Below are positions 1-7,047 of a DNA stretch of 26,124 nt, piece by piece. Under the pieces are notes generated by a model that was not told where the DNA came from, did no database searches, and was given only the letters and a program-made list of their open reading frames with translations. The translations under genes and the position numbers were made by a program. This DNA is from Cytophagaceae bacterium UBA6715 (GTDB taxonomy: Bacteria; Bacteroidota; Bacteroidia; Cytophagales; Spirosomataceae): assembly GCA_002454335.1 (NCBI GenBank), contig DKIP01000041.1:10156-36279 (forward strand). The letters are read 5' to 3'. Within the stretch, counting starts at the first letter, position 1. Each line of letters begins with the position of its first letter.

Positions 1-22
1 CTTAACTCTTCACTCTTAACTC
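1..22. repeat. Short direct repeat at the window edge, over the mogA stop
   Basis: CTTAACTC occurs at 1-8 and again at 15-22, a 14-bp period. The second copy contains the complement of the mogA stop codon. The array may continue beyond the window; only two copies can be seen. Confidence 0.35.
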
Positions 23-537
23 CCCTTCGGTCGAAACGCCTTCATATTCGCCTCATTGCATTCCAAGAATGGTCCTCCAATTAAGTCAATGCAATAGGGG
101 ATAGCCGGAAAAACAGCCTCCAAACATTGGCGAATGGCTTTCGGTTTTCCAGGCAAATTTAAGATCAATGTTTGATTGCGAATGCCAGCCGTTTGTCGGC
201 TCAAGATTGCCGTAGGAACATATTGCAAACTCACAGATCGCATTAATTCTCCGAATCCTGGCATCATTTTTTGGCATACCGCTTCTGTTGCTTCGGGCGT
301 AACATCACGTAAGGCAGGTCCTGTGCCGCCTGTGGTTACTAAAAGACAAACCTCCTCAGCCATTTCGATCATTTTGGCCTCTAACAATGCTTGCTCGTCG
401 GGGATAACCGCATACACAACCTCGAAAGGAGAGGTCAAATATTCATGTAATAATTCCACGACTGCTTTGCCGGGAATGTCTTCGTAGATACCTGCGCTGG
501 CACGGTCCGATACATTGATGACGCCAATTTTGATCAT
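16..537 (-). CDS. mogA: Molybdopterin adenylyltransferase, MogA/MoaB family
   Basis: Cytosolic enzyme of molybdenum cofactor synthesis; the family adenylylates molybdopterin before metal insertion. The 173-residue length is normal for MogA. The sequence shows the family nucleotide/MPT-binding signature TTGGTGPALRDVTPEAT near residues 68-84 and the LPGKPKAI motif near 128-135. It starts with ATG in a 4-bp overlap with the end of tcdA, so it is probably the last gene of the minus-strand run that begins at aroQ. No other molybdopterin gene (moaA, moaC, moaD, moaE, moeA) is in the window, so its pathway partners lie elsewhere. A MoaB name is possible because the families are close, but the TPEAT form and length favour MogA. 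The stop codon lies inside a short direct repeat at the window edge. Confidence 0.88.
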   Translation of the reverse strand: MIKIGVINVSDRASAGIYEDIPGKAVVELLHEYLTSPFEVVYAVIPDEQALLEAKMIEMAEEVCLLVTTGGTGPALRDVTPEATEAVCQKMMPGFGELMRSVSLQYVPTAILSRQTAGIRNQTLILNLPGKPKAIRQCLEAVFPAIPYCIDLIGGPFLECNEANMKAFRPKGS

Positions 538-1307
538 TTTTTATAGGCTTTAAGACGTTTTTCCATGGGAATCGGTTCGTCCAATAAATCGCGAATCACG
601 ATGGACGCAACTGCCCCACCAAAAGCGGCAGGTAAATAGGAAATAGTCCCGTAGGCTGATTTTTTAAAGTTGGAACCATCCGTTAAAATCAACGACTCAT
701 CCTTCACTTTTTCCAGCGAAAAAACCGCTTTTATGCCTTTTCCTACATTCATTTTACGAATGCGTTTGCGTACCAAAGATGCCAAATAACATTCCCGCGT
801 GTCCATCAAATCCGCCGTACGAATCTTGGTTGGGTCTAATTTTCCTCCGGCACCCATCGAACTTGCAATCCGATAGCCTAAATCATAAGCAGTTTTTAAC
901 AAGGTAATCTTTGGCGTAACCGAATCAATACAGTCCATCACATAATCAAAGCGGGTTTGTTCCAATAATTCTTTGGCAGCCTCTGGACTCAAAAAACTTT
1001 CAATACTCGTCAGTTTCAAGGCTGGATTGATTGCCATTAAGCGCTCCGCCATGATTTTTGCTTTCGAAACGCCATGGTTTGTGGATAAGGCAGGTAATTG
1101 TCGGTTTCGATTGGTTGGATCCACGACGTCACCATCTACAATGGTCATGGTTCCTACGCCTGAACGGGCGATAAACTCTGCGGCGAATGAGCCGACCCCA
1201 CCGAGGCCAACAATTAATATGTGCGCGTTTTGTAATTTTTGGATACCTTCTGCACCGATGAGTAGTTCGGAGCGCGAAAGCCAACTAAGGTCATTATTTT
1301 GTAACAT
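534..1307 (-). CDS. tcdA: tRNA threonylcarbamoyladenosine dehydratase (TcdA/CsdL, ThiF/E1 family)
   Basis: ATP-dependent enzyme that converts t6A at position 37 of ANN-decoding tRNAs into the cyclic form ct6A. The 257-residue protein has the E1-like Rossmann motif GLGGVGSFAAE at about 34-44, the acidic adenine-binding end VDGDVVDPTNRNRQ at 57-70, and the VMDCIDSV segment of the ThiF fold. TcdA is distinguished from ThiF/MoeB by its length, the absence of the paired CxxC zinc motifs, and the SMGAGGKLDPTKI block typical of CsdL. It overlaps the glycosyltransferase stop by one base upstream and mogA by 4 bp downstream, so it is translationally coupled on both sides. tsaE, which acts earlier in t6A synthesis, is also in the window (8260-8679) but in another operon. 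Confidence 0.88.
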   Translation of the reverse strand: MLQNNDLSWLSRSELLIGAEGIQKLQNAHILIVGLGGVGSFAAEFIARSGVGTMTIVDGDVVDPTNRNRQLPALSTNHGVSKAKIMAERLMAINPALKLTSIESFLSPEAAKELLEQTRFDYVMDCIDSVTPKITLLKTAYDLGYRIASSMGAGGKLDPTKIRTADLMDTRECYLASLVRKRIRKMNVGKGIKAVFSLEKVKDESLILTDGSNFKKSAYGTISYLPAAFGGAVASIVIRDLLDEPIPMEKRLKAYKK

Positions 1308-2260
1308 TAGGCAATTTCTTCCTTGATTTGGTATTGTGTAGTTTTATCGGAATTCGTGATAAGCAATTCTCCTAGGAAGCCCGCGACGAATAATTGTACC
1401 CCTAAAATGATGGCAACTAATGCCAAAAAGAACAAAGGATTGTCGGTGACATTCCGATACTTGAGGTTATTCGCGATGTTGTAAAGCTTCTCGCCAATCA
1501 ACCATAGGGTGATCAGGGAGCCAGAAAAGAAAGACAAAATCCCTAAGCTGCCAAAAAGGTGCATCGGTCTTTTGCCAAAAGTCTGTACAAACGTGATGGA
1601 TAATAAATCCAAGAAACCATATAGAAAGCGCTCCAAACCAAATTTGGTAACCCCATATTTTCGTGCTTGGTGTTGAACAACCTTTTCGCCAATTTTCGTG
1701 AAACCATTCCATTTGGCCTGCACCGGAATGTAGCGGTGCATTTCGCCGTATAATTTGATGGTTTTGACAACCTCTAATTTGTAGGCTTTTAAGCCACAAT
1801 TGAAATCATGTAAGTAAACTCCTGATAATGCGCGCGTCGCAGCATTATATAGTTTTGTTGGAATAGTCTTGGATATCGGATCGAAACGCTTTTGTTTCCA
1901 GCCTGAAACGAGGTCAAATCCTTCCTCGGTAATCATGTGATACAATCCTGGAATTTCATCGGGAGAATCCTGTAAATCCGCATCCATGGTAATGACAACT
2001 TGCCCGCTAGCTTTTTGGAAACCTTCATGCAAAGCAGCTGATTTGCCGTAATTACGCGCAAATGAAATGCCATTAACGGTTGGATATTGTTTCGCCAACT
2101 CTTGTAAAACTAGCCAAGAATTATCCTTGCTTCCATCATTAATAAAAATCATTTCATAGGAGAATTGATTTTTCTGCATGACCTGATCAATCCACGAACA
2201 CAATTCGGGAAGGGATTCAGCTTCGTTATATAAGGGTACTACAATGGATATCTGCAACAT
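1307..2260 (-). CDS. Family 2 glycosyltransferase, GtrB/dolichol-phosphate-mannose-synthase type
   Basis: Membrane-anchored glycosyltransferase, 317 residues. The GT-A domain begins at residue 4 with SIVVPLYNEAESL; the NDGSKDNS nucleotide-sugar motif is at 41-48 and the MDADLQDSPDEIP metal-binding motif at 92-104. Two hydrophobic segments at about 232-256 and 276-300 form the C-terminal anchor. This architecture is that of GtrB, ArnC and DPM1 relatives, which load a sugar onto a polyprenyl phosphate at the inner face of the cytoplasmic membrane. Sugar and lipid are not readable from sequence, and there is no glycan cluster around it. It is the only gene of the minus-strand run preceded by a real gap (44 bp), which holds an exact TATTTTTG promoter box, so it may also be transcribed independently with tcdA and mogA. 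Confidence 0.85.
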   Translation of the reverse strand: MLQISIVVPLYNEAESLPELCSWIDQVMQKNQFSYEMIFINDGSKDNSWLVLQELAKQYPTVNGISFARNYGKSAALHEGFQKASGQVVITMDADLQDSPDEIPGLYHMITEEGFDLVSGWKQKRFDPISKTIPTKLYNAATRALSGVYLHDFNCGLKAYKLEVVKTIKLYGEMHRYIPVQAKWNGFTKIGEKVVQHQARKYGVTKFGLERFLYGFLDLLSITFVQTFGKRPMHLFGSLGILSFFSGSLITLWLIGEKLYNIANNLKYRNVTDNPLFFLALVAIILGVQLFVAGFLGELLITNSDKTTQYQIKEEIA

Positions 2261-2278
2261 AGTTCGGCGTCAAACAAA

Positions 2279-2286
2279 CAAAAATA
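2279..2286 (-). promoter_or_regulatory. Bacteroidota -7 promoter box for the glycosyltransferase-tcdA-mogA segment
   Basis: Read on the minus strand the sequence is TATTTTTG, an exact match to the Bacteroidota -7 consensus TAnnTTTG, 18 bp upstream of the glycosyltransferase ATG. No TTG sits at the expected 19-23 bp spacing, so only half of the promoter is recognisable. It lies in the single sizeable gap of an otherwise overlapping gene run. Confidence 0.4.
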
Positions 2287-2304
2287 CAAATTTCAATGGA
2301 TAAA

Positions 2305-3012
2305 TTAGTCGAATATCAGATAGTAGGGTTTTAATAAGTTGATGAACGCCGAGGAATAGGTATCATCGCTATTCTTTATGCAAAGTATCTCCTTTGCTAA
2401 TTGTCCCTCATGAAACGAACCTTGAGCCATCAAACGTAATGTTTCGTGTGTTGCTTGATGTTTGACCTCGCAGATTTGATTTAGGTAAAGTCCCCGTTTA
2501 TTGGCCGCCTCTTCGAATTGCTTCATGCCTACCGGCGGGTAGAGCACGGTGAATTTTCCTTCGGGACTTAGCGTACGCTGAATGCCTTCTGCCAATTCCT
2601 CCGGACTTAGTGTATCACTGTGCATCGCTTGATTCTTGGATGCATCCGTGTTTTTCAAATGATTGATGAAAAATGGTGGGTTGCTGATGATGAAATCATG
2701 TTGGCCAGCGAAGTCGGCAAGTCCTTTTGCTTGAATCTGGATTTTCGTCTTCGATAATGAAAGCATGTTTTCCATGGCCAATTTGGCTACATCATCCTGG
2801 ATTTCAATGCCGGTAAATTGTGCTTGGGGGTGGGCTTGCGCCAACATGCCTATGAGCAGTCCGCAGCCCGTTCCGATGTCGAGGGTGTTTTGTTGGGGAA
2901 ATTGCGCTGACCACGCTCCGAACAAACAGGCTTCCGTCGTTATTTTCAAGCCTGGCTTTCCGTGCGCGAGTGCAAATTGTTTGAACTGAAAAATGGATCT
3001 ATTTTCGGCCAT
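2305..3012 (-). CDS. trmN6: tRNA1(Val) (adenine37-N6)-methyltransferase TrmN6/YfiC
   Basis: S-adenosylmethionine-dependent enzyme making m6A37 in tRNA-Val. From the chosen start the protein is 235 residues, as expected for the family. The family N-terminus is visible: FQFKQF at 8-13, then KITTEACLFGAW at 23-34. The SAM-binding motif LDIGTGCGLL is at 44-53 and the N6-adenine methyltransferase catalytic motif NPPFF at 111-115. A longer frame opens with GTG at 3030, but the ATG at 3012 puts FxFKQF close to the N-terminus as in YfiC, so 3012 is preferred. The start lies inside the end of the RNase H gene (14-bp overlap), suggesting translational coupling. Confidence 0.85.
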   Translation of the reverse strand: MAENRSIFQFKQFALAHGKPGLKITTEACLFGAWSAQFPQQNTLDIGTGCGLLIGMLAQAHPQAQFTGIEIQDDVAKLAMENMLSLSKTKIQIQAKGLADFAGQHDFIISNPPFFINHLKNTDASKNQAMHSDTLSPEELAEGIQRTLSPEGKFTVLYPPVGMKQFEEAANKRGLYLNQICEVKHQATHETLRLMAQGSFHEGQLAKEILCIKNSDDTYSSAFINLLKPYYLIFD

Positions 3013-3625
3013 AATCTGCCGGATTTTCACCCCAATCTTCCGTTTCCCACTTCAAGATTTTGGTTGTGTAACTATTGGTCTTCAACCATTCAATCGCCCG
3101 ATCGACTAACACAAACAGGTCCTCTGTTTTCGCATTTCGTTCCAAATTCGTTTTAATGGCTTTGTTGCGAACCCAAGCAATGGCTGTTCTTGAATCGGAA
3201 TAGAGGGGAAATGGGCAGTCTAATTTTTTGAGGTAGGAAAGGCCATGAACGATTGCAAGGAATTCGCCTAAATTGACCGTCCCAACGGGAAAGGGGCCAC
3301 GTTTAAAAAGTACTTCTTTCGTAGCGGTGTTAACACCTTGATATTCTAAAATGCCGGGATTCCCGGCGCATGCCGCGTCGACGGATATACTCGGAACAAT
3401 GAAATTTCCTATAGCGCCCGAAGGTTTCGAAGTTTTAGTCGCTTTGGGATTTATGCTTGCCCAATAGTTTTTCTTGGATGCCGCTTCCGCTTCTTGTCTT
3501 GACTCGAAAGATTTATATTGAGCATTGGGGAAACCTTTGATGTTTTTCTCGGTTTCCGCCCACGAGTCGAAAATCCCCTTTTTGTGGCCCTCCCAGATGA
3601 CGTAATATTTCTGCTTTTTGGCCAT
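2999..3625 (-). CDS. rnhA: Ribonuclease H with N-terminal viroplasmin-like hybrid-binding domain
   Basis: Type 1 ribonuclease H that cleaves the RNA strand of RNA-DNA hybrids such as primers and R-loops. The protein has 208 residues and two domains. Residues 5-55 form a viroplasmin-like hybrid-binding domain (YYVIWEGHKKGIFDSW at 7-22, then aromatic and basic residues). Residues about 78-208 form the catalytic domain, with acidic residues D83 (SVDAACAGNPG), E121 (LGEFLAI), D144 (YSDSRTA) and D204 near the C-terminus (ENPADYGRK). All four acids of the active site are therefore present. This two-domain form is common in Bacteroidota and also occurs in some Firmicutes. It overlaps the marC-like stop by one base and the trmN6 start by 14 bp. 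Confidence 0.88.
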   Translation of the reverse strand: MAKKQKYYVIWEGHKKGIFDSWAETEKNIKGFPNAQYKSFESRQEAEAASKKNYWASINPKATKTSKPSGAIGNFIVPSISVDAACAGNPGILEYQGVNTATKEVLFKRGPFPVGTVNLGEFLAIVHGLSYLKKLDCPFPLYSDSRTAIAWVRNKAIKTNLERNAKTEDLFVLVDRAIEWLKTNSYTTKILKWETEDWGENPADYGRK

Positions 3626-4197
3626 TATCCTAAACGCGTTTTGAAGATTTTAATCGCGATGGCAATCAAGATTACCCCAAAAACTTTACGTAAAACTTGT
3701 GTTCCCGCATTTCCAAGTTTGTTTTCAATCCAGACGCTGGAGCGTAAAACGATGTAAATGAAGATGAGGTTAATCAAAATACTGATCATGATATTTTCCT
3801 CCTCAAATTGTGATTTCAAGGAAATTAAGGTTGTCATTGTACCTGCTCCAGCGATAATCGGAAAGGCCAAAGGCACAATGCTATGTGCGGATCCTTCTTG
3901 CACTTCTTCCGATTTAAAAATGTTGCGCCCGAGCGTCATTTCCAAACCAATCAAAAAGATAATCAACGCTCCCGCCATGGCAAATGAGTTCGTATCCACG
4001 CCAAAAAAGCGTAAGATCAGTTTCCCTGCAAAGAAAAAACCAATCATGATTAAGCCTGATACCAAGGTGGCTTGTTCCGCATGGATATTGCCATTCTTTT
4101 TTCGCAAATCGATGATGATGGGAATTGATCCTAAAATATCAATGACCGAGAATAAAATCAGTGATGACGATAAGATTTCTTTGAAATTAAAGTTCAT
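3625..4197 (-). CDS. MarC family integral membrane protein
   Basis: Small polytopic inner-membrane protein of 190 residues with about six hydrophobic segments, close to the family norm of about 200. Recognisable features are the N-terminal FSVIDILGSIPIIIDL segment, GADTNSFA-like residues after the second helix (FFGVDTNSFAMAGALIIFLIG), and the AFPIIAGAGTMTTLI motif at about 112-126. MarC proteins were once linked to multiple antibiotic resistance, but that role was not upheld for E. coli MarC, so function is unknown and no substrate can be named. The gene overlaps the upstream aminotransferase by 11 bp and RNase H by one base, which places it firmly in the operon. The long open frame on the opposite strand is taken as a shadow. 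Confidence 0.85.
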   Translation of the reverse strand: MNFNFKEILSSSLILFSVIDILGSIPIIIDLRKKNGNIHAEQATLVSGLIMIGFFFAGKLILRFFGVDTNSFAMAGALIIFLIGLEMTLGRNIFKSEEVQEGSAHSIVPLAFPIIAGAGTMTTLISLKSQFEEENIMISILINLIFIYIVLRSSVWIENKLGNAGTQVLRKVFGVILIAIAIKIFKTRLG

Positions 4198-5236
4198 GTG
4201 TTAACAGCTTGATGAGTGTATGAATGTCGTTTTCTGTATGGCTAGGGAAGTTGGCAATCCGCACCGTATTCGCTTGCCAATCGCCATATCCTTTACCTAA
4301 TTCAATGCCTGCTGCTAAGCAAGTTTGTTGAATTAATTGAATTTGCGTCGGCTCTCCTTGTAAGGCTAATACTGTTGGCAGGCGTAATTCAGGATTTTCA
4401 ATCAGGCAATTAAGTCCCCAAGCCGTATTGGTATGCCAGAACTCTTCCCATATTTTTATCTTTTTCCTCGTTTGCGCGTCGATTACACGTATATTGGGCA
4501 TTTGATGTGTTAATCGGTTTAGCACGTAAATACTCAATACATTGGGTGTATAATGGGTCTGAAATCGCTTACGATTTTCTTCCATCAATAAGACGTCGTT
4601 GTAATGTGATTTACGACCTAATTGCTCAGCACGAGCTAATGCTTTGGGTGAACAAATCATAATCCCCAAGCCGGCGGGGATACCCAGGCATTTTTGTACG
4701 GAGGCCAACCACACATCAGCTTCTGTCCAAGGCAATTCGATACCTCCCATGGATGACGTCGCATCAACGGCAATTAAGCTTTCGCCATACAGCGCACGCG
4801 ATATTGTTTGGCCTGTGCCATTGGATGTTTCACTTTGAACGAGGCAAATTGTATCGATTTCAGTAAGAGAAGGAAGGCCAACAGATGATAAACTGGCTTG
4901 TGTATCGAAAGATATCGCTTGAGCCTGTGGGTAAATTTGTTGGGTATAATGCGCCCATTTTTTTCCAAAAGCGCCATTGTAAAGATGAAGAGATTGCTTT
5001 TTAATCAAGGATTGAGCTACAATTTCCCAAGCTTCTGTGGCGGAAGAAACAAAATAGATAGTATAGTCAGGGGGGATATTCCATTTTGTATGCAATACCT
5101 CCAAGGTGTCTTTAAGTAGCGCTTCAAATCGTGCACTTCGGTGATTAATGCTAACGATACCCTGGTCAAAGGCTTCCTGGATAAATTCCAAGGCCTCCGG
5201 ATGAACCTTAGAAGGACCGGGGTAAAATGAAAGCAT
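4187..5236 (-). CDS. PLP-dependent class V aminotransferase, phosphoserine-aminotransferase-like
   Basis: Fold-type I pyridoxal-phosphate enzyme of 349 residues. The N-terminus FYPGPSKVHPEAL, the SINHRSARF block near residues 30-38 and the SSATEAWE segment are laid out as in SerC (which makes phosphoserine from 3-phosphohydroxypyruvate and glutamate). The PLP lysine is in SVQKCLGIPAG at about 189-199, preceded by the cofactor aspartate in VDATSSMGG. The THYTPNVLSIY segment and the C-terminal RIANFPSHTENDI also parallel SerC. Against a firm assignment, several SerC positions differ and serA is not adjacent; class V serine-pyruvate or alanine-glyoxylate aminotransferases are alternatives. It sits 3 bp after aroQ and overlaps the MarC gene by 11 bp, so it is part of that operon. 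Confidence 0.75.
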   Translation of the reverse strand: MLSFYPGPSKVHPEALEFIQEAFDQGIVSINHRSARFEALLKDTLEVLHTKWNIPPDYTIYFVSSATEAWEIVAQSLIKKQSLHLYNGAFGKKWAHYTQQIYPQAQAISFDTQASLSSVGLPSLTEIDTICLVQSETSNGTGQTISRALYGESLIAVDATSSMGGIELPWTEADVWLASVQKCLGIPAGLGIMICSPKALARAEQLGRKSHYNDVLLMEENRKRFQTHYTPNVLSIYVLNRLTHQMPNIRVIDAQTRKKIKIWEEFWHTNTAWGLNCLIENPELRLPTVLALQGEPTQIQLIQQTCLAAGIELGKGYGDWQANTVRIANFPSHTENDIHTLIKLLTHEL

Positions 5237-5239
5237 AGT

Positions 5240-5665
5240 CTATTGGAAAGAATTTAATGCTAATTCATAGCCACGTAAGCCGAACCCCACGATGATTCCC
5301 TTGCAATTTGGACTCAAATAACTGTGTCCACGGAATGCTTCCCGGGCATGTACATTCGAAATATGCACTTCGATAACAGGTGTTTTGATTGCAGCAACCG
5401 CATCTCCTAAGGCGATGGAAGTATGTGTATAGCCTCCTGCATTCAAGATAATGCCATCGTAACTAAATCCAACTTCATGAAGTTTATTAATAAGGGCTCC
5501 TTCTTCGTTGGATTGAAAATAAGCGATGTCCAAACTGTCTTTGAATTTTTCAGTCAAAATTTCGAGAAACTGTTCAAAGGTCTGATGTCCATAAATTTCG
5601 GGCTCTCTTGTGCCAAGTAAATTCAAATTGGGACCATTCAGGATTAATATCTTTTTATGTACCAT
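5240..5665 (-). CDS. aroQ: Type II 3-dehydroquinate dehydratase
   Basis: Third step of the shikimate pathway: dehydration of 3-dehydroquinate to 3-dehydroshikimate by the small dodecameric type II enzyme. The protein has 141 residues, normal for AroQ. Visible motifs are ILILNGPNLNLLGTREPEIYG at about 6-26 (flexible loop arginine and catalytic tyrosine), QSNEEGALIN at 51-60, GIILNAGGYTHTSIAL at 71-86, and EVHISNVHAREAFRGHSY at 99-116 with the catalytic histidine at 101. It is the first gene of the long minus-strand run and has its own promoter-like sequence, divergent from the recombinase gene on the other strand. Confidence 0.93.
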   Translation of the reverse strand: MVHKKILILNGPNLNLLGTREPEIYGHQTFEQFLEILTEKFKDSLDIAYFQSNEEGALINKLHEVGFSYDGIILNAGGYTHTSIALGDAVAAIKTPVIEVHISNVHAREAFRGHSYLSPNCKGIIVGFGLRGYELALNSFQ

Positions 5666-5688
5666 GGTTCAATGCCTGTGCTATATTT

Positions 5689-5721
5689 CAAATTTAGCCT
5701 AAATTTACAGGAATCTAGCAA
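5689..5721 (-). promoter_or_regulatory. Bacteroidota-type promoter for the aroQ operon
   Basis: On the minus strand a TTG (5719-5721) is followed after 22 bp by TAAATTTG (5689-5696), an exact TAnnTTTG -7 box, about 23 bp upstream of the aroQ ATG. The arrangement fits the Bacteroidota -33/-7 consensus at the long end of its spacing. It lies in the divergent aroQ-xer interval and overlaps an inverted repeat (5690-5706). Confidence 0.5.
5690..5706. repeat. AAATTTA-gcc-TAAATTT inverted repeat between aroQ and xer
   Basis: Perfect 7-bp arms (5690-5696 and 5700-5706) with a 3-bp spacer, placed between the divergent aroQ and xer genes. The left arm is part of the aroQ -7 box; the right arm read on the plus strand (TAAATTTA) is one base off a -7 box for xer. 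It could be an operator, a back-to-back promoter core, or simple AT-rich symmetry. Confidence 0.45.
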
Positions 5722-5731
5722 TATTGCATTC

Positions 5732-6646
5732 ATGTGGTCGACGGAAATCCAAGCATTTGGTAATTATTTGAAGATTGAGCGAGGCCTCTCTGCACATTCT
5801 TTGGACGGTTATGTGCGTGATGTGCAGAAATTTGCAACTTTTATGGCAGATTCGCCACACCATGATTTGGGTCCGTTGGAGCTAGAAGAAAATCACATTC
5901 TTGAATTTTTCAAGGTGCTACACGATTTAGGGATTGAGGCGAGCAGCCAAGCGCGCTGTTTATCTGGACTTCGTAGTTTTTTTCAATATTTATGCCTCGA
6001 GAATCCTGATTTTCGGGATCCAAGTGTTCACATCAAATCCCCTCAAAAGGGTAGACATCTTCCTGATACATTGTCATTTGATGAAATAGAGCTCATTTTG
6101 GAATCGAATGATATGTCGAATTCGCAAGGAATTCGTAATCGGGCGATGTTGGAATTTCTGTATGGAGCAGGATTGCGTGTTTCGGAGTTGGTCAACTTGA
6201 AAATTAGCGATATCTACTCAGATTTGGGTTTAATCAAGGTGCGCGGTAAGGGTGATAAAGAGCGATTAGTTCCAGCTGGTCGGGATGCGTTTCATTATTT
6301 GAAACTGTATCAAGAGGAGGTTAGAGCTCACTTGGATGTGAAGAAAGAGGCGCAAAATATCGTCTTTTTGAATCGGAGAGGGGCGGCGCTCAGTCGGGTG
6401 ATGGTCTTTATCATCTGCAAGGAATTAGCCGCAAAGGCAGGTATCGAGAAAACGATTAGTCCACATACCTTCCGACATTCCTTTGCCACTCACCTCATAG
6501 AAGGCGGGGCTGATTTACGGGCCGTGCAAGAAATGCTTGGGCATGAATCCATTTTGACTACGGAAATTTATACCCATTTGGATCGGGCCTATTTAAGTCA
6601 AATGGTCCATGATTTTCATCCCTTGAACCGACGCACTGCAAACTAA
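5732..6646 (+). CDS. xerD: Site-specific tyrosine recombinase, XerC/XerD type
   Basis: Chromosome-dimer-resolving recombinase acting at dif sites with the septal translocase FtsK. From the ATG at 5732 the protein has 304 residues, the usual Xer length; the frame stays open to 5657, but the extra 25 residues do not belong to the fold. The N-terminal SAM-like domain (about 1-100) begins with the FGNYLKIERGLSAHSL pattern. All catalytic residues are present: R149 (GAGLRVSEL), K173 (VRGKGDKERLVP), H245 and R248 (HTFRHSFATHL), H271 (LGHESILTT) and the nucleophile Y280 (IYTH). XerD is favoured over XerC by overall resemblance only. It is a lone host gene with no integrase-like neighbourhood. Its TAA shares bases with the stop of the opposing gene. 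Confidence 0.88.
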   Translation: MWSTEIQAFGNYLKIERGLSAHSLDGYVRDVQKFATFMADSPHHDLGPLELEENHILEFFKVLHDLGIEASSQARCLSGLRSFFQYLCLENPDFRDPSVHIKSPQKGRHLPDTLSFDEIELILESNDMSNSQGIRNRAMLEFLYGAGLRVSELVNLKISDIYSDLGLIKVRGKGDKERLVPAGRDAFHYLKLYQEEVRAHLDVKKEAQNIVFLNRRGAALSRVMVFIICKELAAKAGIEKTISPHTFRHSFATHLIEGGADLRAVQEMLGHESILTTEIYTHLDRAYLSQMVHDFHPLNRRTAN

Positions 6647-7047
6647 ACCTCGTCCGGAAAAGGAATAAAGATGAAGTTGGTGAATTGCCCATCCACCACA
6701 AATAAACAGGCGTATTCTTCGATATCCTTAAAATTTTGCACAAACAATTCCACGTTTTCTTCTGCGATTAATTTGCGTTGCACAAATTCTTCCATCATCG
6801 AAGCATGGTAATTCCATTTGTTGCCGTTCAATTCTCCTACGCCGATCAGCATTTGGCCAATTTCAATAGGTCGCTGTGAACAAACAAAGATGGGAAATTC
6901 AGAAAAGCCCCGTTTTTTAATTTGGTAGGCAGCTTCCTTCAAGGTATCAGCTACCAATACGAAGTCGCTGGAAATAAGTCCTAAATATTTTCCATTCAAA
7001 TCCGGGGAATTTGGGGCATTGGATAGGGCGGTGTAATCTTCAATCAT
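6643..7047 (-). CDS. Uncharacterised 134-residue protein at the end of the tsaE operon
   Basis: I do not recognise the family. The 134-residue product has no signal peptide or membrane segment and looks like a soluble alpha/beta protein. It shows a central IFVCSQRPIEIGQMLIGVGEL block near 53-73, where nothing resembles a nucleotide-binding loop, and an aromatic, hydrophobic C-terminus (ACLFVVDGQFTNFIFIPFP). Its start overlaps the upstream dehydrogenase stop by 4 bp, so coupled translation and a real gene are likely. It is the last gene of the SDR-tsaE-dehydrogenase-unknown run, and its stop codon overlaps that of the convergent recombinase gene. Confidence 0.75.
   Translation of the reverse strand: MIEDYTALSNAPNSPDLNGKYLGLISSDFVLVADTLKEAAYQIKKRGFSEFPIFVCSQRPIEIGQMLIGVGELNGNKWNYHASMMEEFVQRKLIAEENVELFVQNFKDIEEYACLFVVDGQFTNFIFIPFPDEV

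Noticed and set aside
3758..4204. 148-residue open frame on the plus strand opposite the MarC-family gene
   Set aside because: Lysine/serine-rich translation with no family resemblance, lying wholly antisense to a clear membrane-protein gene; a reading-frame shadow.
5732..6646. Integrase of a mobile island rather than a housekeeping Xer
   Set aside because: Length and motifs match XerC/D, flanks are core genes, and no att-like repeats, tRNA gene or cargo genes are present.
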